From an uncultured Nitrospirota bacterium (GTDB lineage Bacteria > CG2-30-53-67): a DNA stretch of 64,000 nucleotides. Within the stretch, counting starts at the first letter, position 1. Each line of letters opens with the position of its first letter. Both the position numbers and the translations under genes were made by a program. This document shows, piece by piece, positions 54,010 to 62,355 of the stretch. The stretch covers positions 101,532-165,531 of the forward strand of contig CAMYMF010000002.1 in assembly GCA_947259355.1 (NCBI GenBank), read 5' to 3'. Below the pieces are notes generated by a model, which was given only the letters and a program-made list of their open reading frames with translations, had not been told where the DNA came from and searched no databases.

Positions 54010-54582
54010 ATGAGTGGACGCCCAGAGGAATTGTGTCGTGTTTCGGCAGCGCTGCAACGGGAGGCCGCGATGCCCGGCGATATTACCTATACCCACGTGA
54101 GCATTCGTCCATGGGGTGGTCTTTGGATCTTTGTGAGCCGCAAGGGCGTCTTCGGGGTATGCTTCGGCACGGGTACACTCTCAAAGCTACCGGAAAAGAT
54201 TGTGCGTCGTGTCGGTTCGCTGCCCCGAAAAGCCGATGGACGCCTGAGCTCAATGGCGCGAGAATTTGAACGCTATCTTTTGGGATATTCGAAACAGATC
54301 CCTTTGCCGGCGGATCTTCGGGGGCTCACCCACTTCCAGCGACGTGTGCTGCATGTGGTAAGCCGGATTCCTTACGGTGAGACCCGCGCCTACCAGTGGG
54401 TGGCGCGCCAGGTCGGGCAACCGACTGCCAGCCGGGCGGTGGGGGCCGCATGCGGGGCCAATCCGGTGCCCCTTCTCATCCCCTGTCATCGGGTGATCGC
54501 GAAAGACGGCACCCTGGGCGGGTTCAGCGCTGGCCTGCCACACAAACGACGGCTTCTTGACCTGGAACTGGCCCACCTGTAA
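54010..54582 (+). CDS. ogt: Methylated-DNA--protein-cysteine methyltransferase
   Basis: This protein repairs O6-alkylguanine by irreversible transfer to a cysteine. The 190-residue protein has the helix-turn-helix region (FQRRVLHVVSRIPYGETRAYQWVARQVG), the Asn hinge GAACGANPVPLLIPCHRVI with acceptor Cys159, and the lid GTLGGFSAGLPHKRRLL. An N-terminal ~85-residue domain is normal for Ogt-type proteins. The ATG follows GAAGGAGAG. A second ATG at residue 21 is possible. Confidence 0.93.
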   Translation: MSGRPEELCRVSAALQREAAMPGDITYTHVSIRPWGGLWIFVSRKGVFGVCFGTGTLSKLPEKIVRRVGSLPRKADGRLSSMAREFERYLLGYSKQIPLPADLRGLTHFQRRVLHVVSRIPYGETRAYQWVARQVGQPTASRAVGAACGANPVPLLIPCHRVIAKDGTLGGFSAGLPHKRRLLDLELAHL

Positions 54583-54671
54583 CGGGGCCCGAAACGACGG
54601 GCGTCCATGAGACCCGTAAATTTTGCAACCGCCACCCTCTGGCATCGTTTCACGGGCCGCGGAGCAAGGCC

Positions 54672-55616
54672 GTGAGCAGCCAGCGCGATACCCGAAGGAA
54701 AATGCGTGCTGCCCGTCTCTCCGTTGCAGCCGCTTTCGTGCTGTCCGCCTTCAAATTGACGGCGGGATTCCTGTTTCAGTCTCTCGGCGTTCTCTCCGCA
54801 GGAGTCGACTCGGTCATCGATCTGGTTGCCTCATCGGTCAGTTATTTCTCCATGAAAAAATCGATTGAACCGGCTGATCCGGAGCACCCCTATGGGCATG
54901 GCAAGATCGAAAATGTGGCTTCTTTTTTTCAGGCCGGGTTCATCGGCCTCATGGGGCTCGTTCTCATTGGGGAAGGGGTACGCCGTTCGCTGATGGATGG
55001 AGAACCGCCCAGGCTCGGCGCAGGGATCGCTGTCATGCTCGCCTCAGGAGCCGCCAGTTTTTTCGTGGGCAGGCGGCTGGCCCGCATCGCAAAGGAGACG
55101 GACTCGCCCCTGCTGCAGGCCGATTCGATGCACTTCCTCACCGACACCTACACGAATCTTGGCGTGGCGTTGGCCCTTGGGTTGGCAGCCTGGTCCGGCT
55201 ATATCTTCTTCGACCGTCTGGCGGCTCTGCTCATCGGTGGTTGGGTGCTGGTTACCGCGTACCGTATCTTGCGGCGGGCGCTCGATGCGCTAACCGATCG
55301 ATACATCCCGAAGGAGCTTCGGGACGAGATCGACCGGATCATCCTCAGTCACACGCCGCAAATTATGGGGTATCACAAACTCCGGACCCGCCATGCGGGT
55401 TCTCAGAAATTGATCGATCTGCACCTGGTGACCTGCAAGGACATGGTGGTGGAGGAAGCCCATCGCATCACCGATCACATCGAAAAGGAAATTCAAAGCC
55501 GCATCCGAAACGCCGATGTCATGATCCACATCGAGCCGTGCGCGGAGACGTGCCCGGAGCAACCCGAGGAGTGCGAGTATCTGTCGCCACCACCGGGTGG
55601 GCGCCTGAACGGATGA
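54672..55616 (+). CDS. Cation diffusion facilitator (CDF) metal transporter
   Basis: This 314-residue inner-membrane exporter of Zn(II), Fe(II) or similar ions has about six helices. The metal site is formed by Asp in GVDSVIDL (TM2) and by HFLTDTY (TM5, HxxxD pattern). A GHGKIENVASF loop and the cytoplasmic C-terminal domain (~residues 210-300) are typical. The last ~20 residues add a cysteine pair region (CAETCPEQPEEC) that might bind metal. GTG 54672 is used, about 90 bases after the methyltransferase gene. Confidence 0.92.
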   Translation: MSSQRDTRRKMRAARLSVAAAFVLSAFKLTAGFLFQSLGVLSAGVDSVIDLVASSVSYFSMKKSIEPADPEHPYGHGKIENVASFFQAGFIGLMGLVLIGEGVRRSLMDGEPPRLGAGIAVMLASGAASFFVGRRLARIAKETDSPLLQADSMHFLTDTYTNLGVALALGLAAWSGYIFFDRLAALLIGGWVLVTAYRILRRALDALTDRYIPKELRDEIDRIILSHTPQIMGYHKLRTRHAGSQKLIDLHLVTCKDMVVEEAHRITDHIEKEIQSRIRNADVMIHIEPCAETCPEQPEECEYLSPPPGGRLNG

Positions 55617-55803
55617 CGCCGGAAATGCATGGGATGCACAAGTACTGCCGGCGATCCGGCACTGTCGGCCCACGAGCGCCTGACCGGACAGCCTGGGGTG
55701 GCTGTAAATTTGCTTGATTGTGTGAAAGGTGGAAGGGGAGGCAACCTCCCCGAAGGTTTCCCCTCGAGGAGGTGCCTCCATGGAGTCTTGTTGAGAGTGG
55801 CCG

Positions 55804-55875
55804 CTACATGGGGACCCCCCAGTAGATGATCAGGATCCATCCGAGGACGGACAGGAACAGGATGAGTCTTTTCAT
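55804..55875 (-). CDS. Tiny 23-residue hydrophobic membrane peptide
   Basis: This very short gene would encode 23 residues: a basic start (MKRL), a hydrophobic span and the ending IIYWGVPM. AGGGGGGAT stands nine bases before the ATG, a strong ribosome site. Its sequence matches the first 22 residues of the 73-residue protein at 57365-57586 (shared LGWxLIIYWGxP core), which supports translation. It lies in an otherwise gene-poor ~390-base stretch after the CDF gene. Function is unknown; a membrane regulator or toxin-like peptide are possibilities. Confidence 0.6.
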   Translation of the reverse strand: MKRLILFLSVLGWILIIYWGVPM

Positions 55876-56005
55876 CGCAATGATCCCCCCCTGCGAAGAT
55901 CTTCCTAGCGCCCATCGACTCGGCGCACGGGCATCGACCAAACATGCCGCTTTCCCGGCTCAACCTGAGCCTTTGCGGCAGCGAGCCCATTGTTAACAGC
56001 GCCGG

Positions 56006-56212
56006 TTACTCAGCATCGACCGGTACACCCTTGATCTTCTGTCCGTAGATGAAGACTTTCTTGAGCGGTTCTGCCTTGAGGAAGTGCTGATGCCCGCAGA
56101 TGGGGCATTTATAGAAATAAGTATCATTGAGGACCGAGAAATTATCCATCCCGTTGGTTTCGTAGTTGAGGCTTGTGCGGTACATTCTGGAAGAGCACTT
56201 GCTGCAGTTCAT
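56006..56212 (-). CDS. Small zinc-ribbon protein
   Basis: This 68-residue protein has two CxxC pairs, MNCSKCSSRM at the N terminus and YKCPICGHQH in the middle, forming a probable zinc ribbon. A short basic tail follows. ATG 56212 is chosen because GAGGAGG lies seven bases upstream. An AT-rich stretch with a consensus promoter precedes it. It could bind nucleic acid or a protein partner; no family name is recognised. Confidence 0.75.
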   Translation of the reverse strand: MNCSKCSSRMYRTSLNYETNGMDNFSVLNDTYFYKCPICGHQHFLKAEPLKKVFIYGQKIKGVPVDAE

Positions 56213-56269
56213 TGGATTGCCTCCTCTTTTCAAACACTTATGAAACAAAACTAAGTTAATGTTCTTTGT

Positions 56270-56297
56270 ATTATATTCAGATTCTGGTTTTTGTCAA
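56270..56297 (-). promoter_or_regulatory. Full-consensus sigma-70 promoter
   Basis: On the minus strand, TTGACA (~56297-56292) and TATAAT (~56275-56270) are 16 bases apart. Both hexamers match the consensus exactly, and the surrounding ~110 bases are strikingly AT-rich. It would drive the zinc-ribbon gene with a ~50-base leader. Coordinates may be off by one base. Confidence 0.85.
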
Positions 56298-56348
56298 GAT
56301 GTTTCGGACGTTTTTTCTTGAATGAAAATACTTTCGCTGCAACCACCG

Positions 56349-56636
56349 TTATGACGACCCCGCGAGCCGTTTATTCACGGCTCCCGGGGGCCGGGGCGTT
56401 TGATCCGCAACTATCCTGAAATAAACGTTTTTTTTGCCCAGCGAGGCTGCGTGGGTGTTCTCGCGAGCCCCCGGGCGATCTTGGTGGCGGTCGGTGAGCG
56501 GTGCCCGGACAAAAGGACAGCGCGTGCTCTCCTTGCTGCGGCAATAACGCTCGATCTGAATCTCGCTGGGCGAATAGGGTCTTTCCCCGGCGAAGCAGGT
56601 GTATCCGAAGGTCCGGATGAGGTAAGGACATTTCAT
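56349..56636 (-). CDS. Small cysteine-rich protein
   Basis: The first ~45 of 95 residues carry an ordered cysteine pattern: KCPYL, TCFAG, a PSEIQIERYC segment and RCPF. The remainder is polar and low in motifs. The pattern (CP-x-L, Cys, ~20 residues, YC, then C) resembles the protein at 57116-57310. ATG 56636 follows GGGAG. It may bind a metal or Fe-S cluster, but no known family is claimed. It lies 51 bases after the receiver gene, likely in the same transcript. Confidence 0.65.
   Translation of the reverse strand: MKCPYLIRTFGYTCFAGERPYSPSEIQIERYCRSKESTRCPFVRAPLTDRHQDRPGARENTHAASLGKKNVYFRIVADQTPRPPGAVNKRLAGSS
56364..56383. repeat. Inverted repeat at the 3' end of a cysteine-rich gene
   Basis: GAGCCGT (56364-56370) and ACGGCTC (56377-56383) form a perfect 7-bp stem with a six-base loop. 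It lies within the last codons of the leftward gene, without a following T-run, so it may be a weak terminator. Confidence 0.4.
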
Positions 56637-56687
56637 GGTGGCTCCCAACGTAGGGCAGGGGTCTGCGCTGTACCGCGCATGATCGAC

Positions 56688-57119
56688 TCACGGCACCATG
56701 TGGACGCCGGCGTTATCGGTTTGGATGGCGACCGGCCTTGCCGGTTCCTGGAGCATTCTGTGAATCCGCTCGACGAGTTCTCGAAAGTCGTACGGCTTGA
56801 GCAGAAAATCGGTGCACCCGCGCCGTTGGAGTCTTTTGCGCAGGTCGGCGTCGTTGAGGCCCGAGACGACAAAAACGGGAAGCCAGATCTGTCGGCGGTG
56901 CAGCTCGTCGACTAGTTCGATGCCGGTCATTCTCGGCATCTTAATGTCGGTCAGGAGCAGGTCGAAGGGACGGCTCTTCTTGCGCGTCTTGAGAATAGCG
57001 GTGAGCGCCTCCTGGCCGTCCCTGGCTTGGGTGACCCGATAGCCCGCATGTTTCAGCACGAAGCTAAGGGTGTACAGGATTGCAGGCTCATCGTCGACCA
57101 CCAGTATGTGCTTTCTCAT
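56688..57119 (-). CDS. Single-domain response regulator
   Basis: This 143-residue receiver has Asp9/Asp10, phosphoacceptor Asp58 in LLTDIKMPRMTG, a Ser in VVSGLND and Lys in LLKPYDF, and a ~15-residue polar tail. No output domain is present. The ATG overlaps the TGA of the upstream small cysteine-rich gene (ATGA), so the two are coupled. The nearest kinase is at 59658-62339 on the same strand, a candidate partner. Confidence 0.88.
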   Translation of the reverse strand: MRKHILVVDDEPAILYTLSFVLKHAGYRVTQARDGQEALTAILKTRKKSRPFDLLLTDIKMPRMTGIELVDELHRRQIWLPVFVVSGLNDADLRKRLQRRGCTDFLLKPYDFRELVERIHRMLQEPARPVAIQTDNAGVHMVP

Positions 57120-57310
57120 GCCTCTCTCCTTCCTGGATTCATATGCTCCTGGTAGATGTGGCACTCTTCATGATTGCCGCCGCAGTAGTAAATGGCGGCC
57201 TCCGTTGTCAGGCTCCCCAGGTTGATGCAATAGCACTCCTCCCGGGGCGTCGCAAGCAAGGGGCATTTGGAGGGGCGGTTCGCCTCCCGATCCGTCTGGA
57301 ACTCCATCAT
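57116..57310 (-). CDS. Small cysteine-rich protein coupled to a receiver
   Basis: This 64-residue protein has KCPLL, CYC, then LGSLTTEAAIYYCGG and HEECHIY. The cysteine order parallels the protein at 56349-56636 and suggests a small metal- or cluster-binding fold. The stop overlaps the receiver ATG. GAGGCGAT lies ~11 bases before the ATG. The family is not recognised; a sensor or adaptor for the coupled receiver is one possibility. Confidence 0.65.
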   Translation of the reverse strand: MMEFQTDREANRPSKCPLLATPREECYCINLGSLTTEAAIYYCGGNHEECHIYQEHMNPGRREA

Positions 57311-57364
57311 GAGATTGTTATCGCCTCGTATCGAGGTTCACTTATCGGCAGTCTTTTGTCGGCT

Positions 57365-57586
57365 CTATCGCGTCGGGATTCCGACGGACCTTTCCACCAG
57401 AGTCCGGGAGAGCCGATCAACCGTTTCTGTTCGCAGAGGAGCGTTATCGAATCCAGGCGCTCTCGGACCCCCTTGGGGCTCTTCAGAAGTGCCGGGCAAG
57501 AAGCTTGGCACGAGCAAAGGGGGCAGTCCCCAGTAGATAATCAGCAGCCAGCCCAAAACCGCCAGAAATGCCAGAAGTCGATTCAT
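57365..57586 (-). CDS. Small membrane protein related to the 23-residue peptide at 55804
   Basis: The 73-residue product starts with a single hydrophobic segment (MNRLLAFLAVLGWLLIIYWG) nearly matching the tiny peptide 1.6 kb away, then a polar, proline-rich tail of ~50 residues. It would be a single-pass inner-membrane protein. The ribosome site is weak (GGTGG). It stands at the promoter-proximal end of the leftward small-gene cassette. Confidence 0.6.
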   Translation of the reverse strand: MNRLLAFLAVLGWLLIIYWGLPPLLVPSFLPGTSEEPQGGPRAPGFDNAPLRTETVDRLSRTLVERSVGIPTR

Positions 57587-57893
57587 CTATTCGTCCACCA
57601 GTGAAACGTGCACGCGGTAACAGGAACGGCTAGGACCTTTATTCCTGGGTAGAAAGAGCCCTTTGCGTCCGTCTTCTATGCTTCGGAATCGGAGGGCGTT
57701 ATGACCGCTTTGAAGCAATGGCGTTACAAAATTCATGCCGCAGGGAGGGAGGCTCGCAACTAAATGAATTAGTGTTTAAAATTAATATGTTAGCAATGGA
57801 GGGTTGTGAATGGGTGCGGCTTTCCTGCAAAGGGAAGGTGTGCCTGGCACACTTGCGTGCCACACCAGAAGTGTGCCATGACACATCTTTGCT
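57587..57893. other. Spacer with clustered GTGTGCC repeats
   Basis: About 300 bases between the small membrane gene and the end of the NtrC-type regulator. The left half is AT-rich. The right part holds the inverted repeats described at 57837-57877. No gene is evident. Confidence 0.45.
57837..57877. repeat. Cluster of GTGTGCC inverted/direct repeats
   Basis: GTGTGCC (57838-57844) faces GGCACAC (57846-57852), and a third GTGTGCC lies at 57871-57877. GGTGTG (57837-57842) can also pair with CACACC (57861-57866). The block sits ~20 bases past the regulator's stop and could be a terminator-like hairpin or a protein-binding site. Confidence 0.5.
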
Positions 57894-59591
57894 CTACTCG
57901 GAGGGATCTTTCCGGATTTTGTGTTCGTCGATTCTGCGGTAGATGGTCCTGCGGCTGATGCCGAGCATACGGGCGGCCCTCGCCTTGTTCCAACCGCTCT
58001 TTCGCAGTGCATCCACGATCGCCTCACGTCCGTCGGCCCCGCCGGACACCGTTTCCCTTCGGGCCCGGCCGAACTGACGGGGAAGGTGTTCGGGCGTGAG
58101 GGTGGGCTGCCGCGAGAGCAGGACGGCATGCTCCATGGCGTGCTCCAGTTCCCGGACGTTGCCCGGCCACGGATATGCCATGAACCGGTCCAGAACGGCG
58201 TCAGAGACGGAAGAAACCTTCTTGTTGAACTTTCGGTTGAATTTCTCCAGAAAATGATCGACCAGGAGGGGAAGATCGTCGAGACGTTTTTCCAGCGGAG
58301 GCAGCCAGATCTCGACAACCTTGAGCCGGTAATAAAGGTCTTCCCGGAATTCCCCCCGCCGGACCTTTTCCTCAAGATCCTGGTTGGTGGCGGCCACGAC
58401 CCGGACATCGACCCGGATGGGGACCGATTCGCCTACACGCTCGAATTCCCGCGCCTGCAGGACCCGCAGCAGGCGGAGCTGCATTTGGGACGACATGTCG
58501 CCGATCTCATCCAGGAAGATCGTGCCACCGTCGGCTCGCTGGAAGCGGCCGATCTTGTTGTGAATGGCCCCGGTGAAGGCCCCTTTGACATGTCCGAAGA
58601 GTTCGCTCTCCAGCAGGTTTTCGCTCAGGGCCGTGCAGTTCACTTTAACCAGCGGTTTGTCGCTCCGGGTGCCCTGGTAGTGCACAGCCTCTGCCACCAG
58701 TTCTTTGCCGGTTCCGCTCTCACCGGTAATGAGGACCGTTGTCTCCACGTCGGCCAGATCCTCGATTAGAGCGTAGATCCTCTGCATGGCTTCGTTTCGA
58801 CCGATGATGTTGTGAAACTGCCGCCGCCCCTGCAGGTCCCGCTCGAGCGCATCGAGTCGTGTCTCGTCTCGAACGACCAGGACCGCGCCCAGAAAAACAC
58901 CGTAGCGATCAATCAGGGGCGCTGTTGAGAGGCTGAGGACCCTTGCCGCCCCGAGGTCTTCCCGGGAGACGACCCGGGCCATCTCCATGGGTGCCTGTTT
59001 CGCGATCGTATCGCTCAGGATCTTGGTGCATTTGCCGTCGCAGAGGGGATGCATTTTCGGGAAGGGTTTGCCCAGGGTATCCTCTCTGGAGCAGCCGTAC
59101 AGATCACAGGCAGCTTCGTTCATCTCCGCGATGCAAAGATCGCGGTCCACGGTCACGACGGCGTCCTTGACACTGCGAAAAATAGCATCCAGATGGGTGC
59201 GATAGCGTTCCCCTTCGTCCTGCAGAGCCTTGTGTGCCAGGGCGCGCTGCGTCACCTGCAGCAGGGTCTCCAACACCACCGGTTTGGGAATGTAATCAAA
59301 CGCACCCATCCGGACGGCCTCGGCCGCCGTTTCAATCTTGGGGGCTCCGGTAATCATCACCACGATTGAACTGAGTTGTCTGTTCCTGATTTCCCGAAGC
59401 AGGTCAATGCCGGTGGTTCCGCCCAGAAGGATATCGGCAATGATGAGATCAAAGTGACTCTGTGAAATCTTCTCCACGGCCTCGTCGTAGCTGACGGCCG
59501 TGCTGACGTCATGGCCTTCGTCCGAGAGAAAGCTCTTGAAGGTATACCGGATGCTCTCTTCGTCGTCGACAATCAGGATGCTGGCTGGCAT
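57894..59591 (-). CDS. Sigma-54-dependent NtrC-family response regulator with PAS domain
   Basis: This 565-residue activator has a receiver (~residues 5-115, phosphoacceptor Asp in IIADILLGG), a PAS domain (~130-250, with a MHPLCDGKC cysteine pair), an AAA+ domain (~265-500; Walker A GESGTGKE, sigma-54 contact GAFTGA, Walker B GTIFLDEIG) and a Fis-type helix-turn-helix at the end (ARMLGISRRTIYRRI). It lies 66 bases after the histidine kinase gene, its likely partner. Target promoters are not identified here. Confidence 0.95.
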   Translation of the reverse strand: MPASILIVDDEESIRYTFKSFLSDEGHDVSTAVSYDEAVEKISQSHFDLIIADILLGGTTGIDLLREIRNRQLSSIVVMITGAPKIETAAEAVRMGAFDYIPKPVVLETLLQVTQRALAHKALQDEGERYRTHLDAIFRSVKDAVVTVDRDLCIAEMNEAACDLYGCSREDTLGKPFPKMHPLCDGKCTKILSDTIAKQAPMEMARVVSREDLGAARVLSLSTAPLIDRYGVFLGAVLVVRDETRLDALERDLQGRRQFHNIIGRNEAMQRIYALIEDLADVETTVLITGESGTGKELVAEAVHYQGTRSDKPLVKVNCTALSENLLESELFGHVKGAFTGAIHNKIGRFQRADGGTIFLDEIGDMSSQMQLRLLRVLQAREFERVGESVPIRVDVRVVAATNQDLEEKVRRGEFREDLYYRLKVVEIWLPPLEKRLDDLPLLVDHFLEKFNRKFNKKVSSVSDAVLDRFMAYPWPGNVRELEHAMEHAVLLSRQPTLTPEHLPRQFGRARRETVSGGADGREAIVDALRKSGWNKARAARMLGISRRTIYRRIDEHKIRKDPSE

Positions 59592-59657
59592 CTCAACTCT
59601 CCAGGTGGGTCGGCAGCGTCCATCTGCGCTCCGGTTTTCATGTTCGCGCTCCGTCGG

Positions 59658-62339
59658 TCAGGCCGGGTCGACACTTTCCGGCGCGAGCGGAACATCGACC
59701 ATGACTTTCGTAAATTCACCTTCTTTACTGTCGAACATTAATTTGCCTTGATGCTTGCTTACGATGGCTTGACTGATGCTCAACCCCAGCCCGGTTCCCT
59801 GGTCCTCGGGCTTGGTGGTGAAGAAAGGATTCAAAACCTTGTCCATAATGTCCGCGGGGATTCCGATGCCCCGGTCGTGAAACACGATTCGAAGACCGGG
59901 CCGACCCTGAATCTGGACCCTTTCGGCGTCTATTTCCAGTATCTTGCCATCATTGCTTTTCGGATACTTCCGGTTCAATGCGTATTGGGCATTGCTAATG
60001 ATATTCATGAACACCTGCTGAATCTCATGCGAGTTTGCCAGGATAGGTGGCAGGTCCGCGGGGAAACCGACTTTGATGTGGATGTTGTTCCTCCGAAGAA
60101 CCGTTTCGGTCAGCGCCAGGGTGTTGGCGAGCACTTCGTGAAGATGAAGCGGGCTTTTTTCTTCCGGCCGGTCCCGGGAAAAGGAAAGAAGACTCTTGAC
60201 GATACGGGCGATCCGGTGGCCCTCCTGAACGATACGCCCGGCAAGGTCGTGAACTGAGTCGTCGTCTTGACACCGGTTGATGAGAAGTTGTGCGTAGTTG
60301 ATGATGCCGTTGGTGGGGTTGTTGATTTCATGCGCGACCCCTGCGGCCAGTTCGCCCAGCGAGGCCAGGTGGCTTGCCCGGACCGCCTCGGCTTCGGCCA
60401 GCCTCCGTTCGGTAATATCGGTTCCGTAGCCTTGTACAAAGCCCAGGTTCGGGACGCCTTTGAACACGAAATGGAAGAATCGGTTCCCGATCTGGGTGAC
60501 ATGAGAGAGGATGGCTCCATCCCGTATACACGCCGCCCAGTCAAAGGATTCAGCCCCCGGGATCAGGGTGGTCACGGGGGCTCCGTTTTTGGCGCCTTCG
60601 CCCAGGATCTCAACGGCCGCCGGATTGCCCATGATCACGCTGCCGTTTCCATCGAAACGGAGAACCGGCGAGGGGTTCAGTGCGGCGAAGAGCGCCATTC
60701 GTTTCACCCGGTCCTCCGCCCGCTCACGCTCACCGGTTTCATGGGCCAGGTCTTCAATGCTCCTGCGTAGTTCGCCTGTGCGTTGCTCCACTATCTCTTC
60801 CAGCTGTTCGCGGTGTTTGTCCAGCTCTTGTTCAATCACCACTCTGTGAATGGCCGTGCCGAGCTGCATGGCAACTCTTTCCAGGATCTGGACCTTTTCC
60901 GGACTGATCCTCTCCTTCAGTGGATCGGCGACCTGGATCAAGCCGGAGAGACGCCAGCCGTCCCGGATCGGAACCAGCGCCACCGATTCATATCCCGCAC
61001 GGTGACAGATGTCGCCCATGGGGTGCCATTCTCTCAAAGTATCCGTGCCGAGCAATTCGGTGGTGCTACGCGTAAAAAACGATCCGCCGACCGTGCAGAT
61101 CGCAGGGTAGGGGTCCCCCTCTTCCTTCACTCCATGGGCGAACGTTTGCCCGTATTGCCGCATCAGCTGTAGGCTCTCTTTCTCGCAGAAGTCCCGGGTG
61201 AAGCCGACAAAGGACCGGCAGGAGAAATCCCCCTTCTCATCCAGAAGGCCGATGCCGACGGCCGGGCATCTGGTGAACTGCTGGATCTTCGCCGTAAAAT
61301 CCCTGAGCAGGCTGGGCAGTTCCACGTGACGGTTTGCAATTTCAAGAAAGAGATGAGAGAGTTGAAGCGCTTGCCCTGTCTGCTTATGTTCCGTAATGTC
61401 CACTGCCGTGCCTAGAATCTCCCGGGGGGTCCCTTCGGGATCCCTTTTGAAGACGACGTCGCGGCTCCGCAGCGTGCGCCATTTCTGGTCTGCGCGCCTC
61501 GTCCGGTATTCAACTTCCCGGGGTTTGTCTGTGGGGTTCGACATCATCTCTTGATGGTGTTGCTCCAGCAGGTGTCTGTCGTCTGGATGGACAAGCCGTT
61601 CGATCAAGGCCGATCCCATCTCTTGAACCGTTTCCGGCGTGTAGCCCAGAACTGTTGAGACCTGTGCGTTCACGAAGATGTTTCGCTGCGCGACCAGGTC
61701 GTAAATATAAACAATGTACGGTGTGGCATCGGTGATCCGTTCAATCAAGTGCTGTTGTTCTCGAAGCGCCTTTTCGGATGCTTTGCGCTCGGTGACGTCA
61801 CTGACCGATATGCGAAGCTGCGTGACGTTTCCTTCCCGGTTTTCCAGGGCGATGCTTTCCAGCTGTGCAAAGAATTCAGGACCGTCTTTTCGCCGGAGTT
61901 TGATTTCGCATCTTTCAAGAGTCTTCGTGTCCACGGCTTTTCTGCGGTGCAGATAAAATGCGTCCTGATATTCTCGGGGGATAAACTGAGAAAAGCGCTT
62001 GTTGATCACGTACTTTCTGGCTTCGCCCAGCAAAGCGCTTCCCGTGAGATTCGCCTCCACAATCATGCCGTTCGGATCGAGGGTGAAATATCCCAGGGGT
62101 GCAAAATCATAGAGATCGGAATACCGGCTGCGCGAATCTTCGAGCCTGATCTGCGCCGTTCGGAGTTCTTCGTTCTGCATTTCCAGTTCAATCTGATGCG
62201 TCTGCAACTCATGAAGCAGGCGCCGGGCTTCCTCTGCTGAGAGTTCTTCTAACGGTGTTTCTCCCAGTCGCTGAAGTCGCTCTTCCGCGCGTTTGCGAAG
62301 TTCGGCCATCGGATTGAATTTGTCTTTGTCCTTCTTCAT
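59658..62339 (-). CDS. Soluble multi-PAS/GAF sensor histidine kinase
   Basis: This 893-residue kinase has an N-terminal coiled coil (~30-70), PAS domains (~75-190, ~195-320), a GAF domain (~330-500), another coiled coil, a third PAS (~565-660), the phosphoacceptor domain (LGELAAGVAHEINNPTNG, His in AHEINN) and an HATPase domain (N box NIISNAQYAL, G1 DRGIGIP, G2 GTGLGLSIS). No transmembrane segment is present, so it senses a cytoplasmic signal. It probably phosphorylates the adjacent NtrC-type regulator. ATG 62339 lies 16 bases after the CheBR-PAS gene. Confidence 0.93.
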   Translation of the reverse strand: MKKDKDKFNPMAELRKRAEERLQRLGETPLEELSAEEARRLLHELQTHQIELEMQNEELRTAQIRLEDSRSRYSDLYDFAPLGYFTLDPNGMIVEANLTGSALLGEARKYVINKRFSQFIPREYQDAFYLHRRKAVDTKTLERCEIKLRRKDGPEFFAQLESIALENREGNVTQLRISVSDVTERKASEKALREQQHLIERITDATPYIVYIYDLVAQRNIFVNAQVSTVLGYTPETVQEMGSALIERLVHPDDRHLLEQHHQEMMSNPTDKPREVEYRTRRADQKWRTLRSRDVVFKRDPEGTPREILGTAVDITEHKQTGQALQLSHLFLEIANRHVELPSLLRDFTAKIQQFTRCPAVGIGLLDEKGDFSCRSFVGFTRDFCEKESLQLMRQYGQTFAHGVKEEGDPYPAICTVGGSFFTRSTTELLGTDTLREWHPMGDICHRAGYESVALVPIRDGWRLSGLIQVADPLKERISPEKVQILERVAMQLGTAIHRVVIEQELDKHREQLEEIVEQRTGELRRSIEDLAHETGERERAEDRVKRMALFAALNPSPVLRFDGNGSVIMGNPAAVEILGEGAKNGAPVTTLIPGAESFDWAACIRDGAILSHVTQIGNRFFHFVFKGVPNLGFVQGYGTDITERRLAEAEAVRASHLASLGELAAGVAHEINNPTNGIINYAQLLINRCQDDDSVHDLAGRIVQEGHRIARIVKSLLSFSRDRPEEKSPLHLHEVLANTLALTETVLRRNNIHIKVGFPADLPPILANSHEIQQVFMNIISNAQYALNRKYPKSNDGKILEIDAERVQIQGRPGLRIVFHDRGIGIPADIMDKVLNPFFTTKPEDQGTGLGLSISQAIVSKHQGKLMFDSKEGEFTKVMVDVPLAPESVDPA

Positions 62340-62355
62340 GATTTCCCAATCGGGG

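Noticed and set aside
57841..57877. Sigma-54 promoter candidate (TGGCAC followed by GC)
   Set aside because: The distance between the GG and GC elements is one base off the strict spacing in each orientation.
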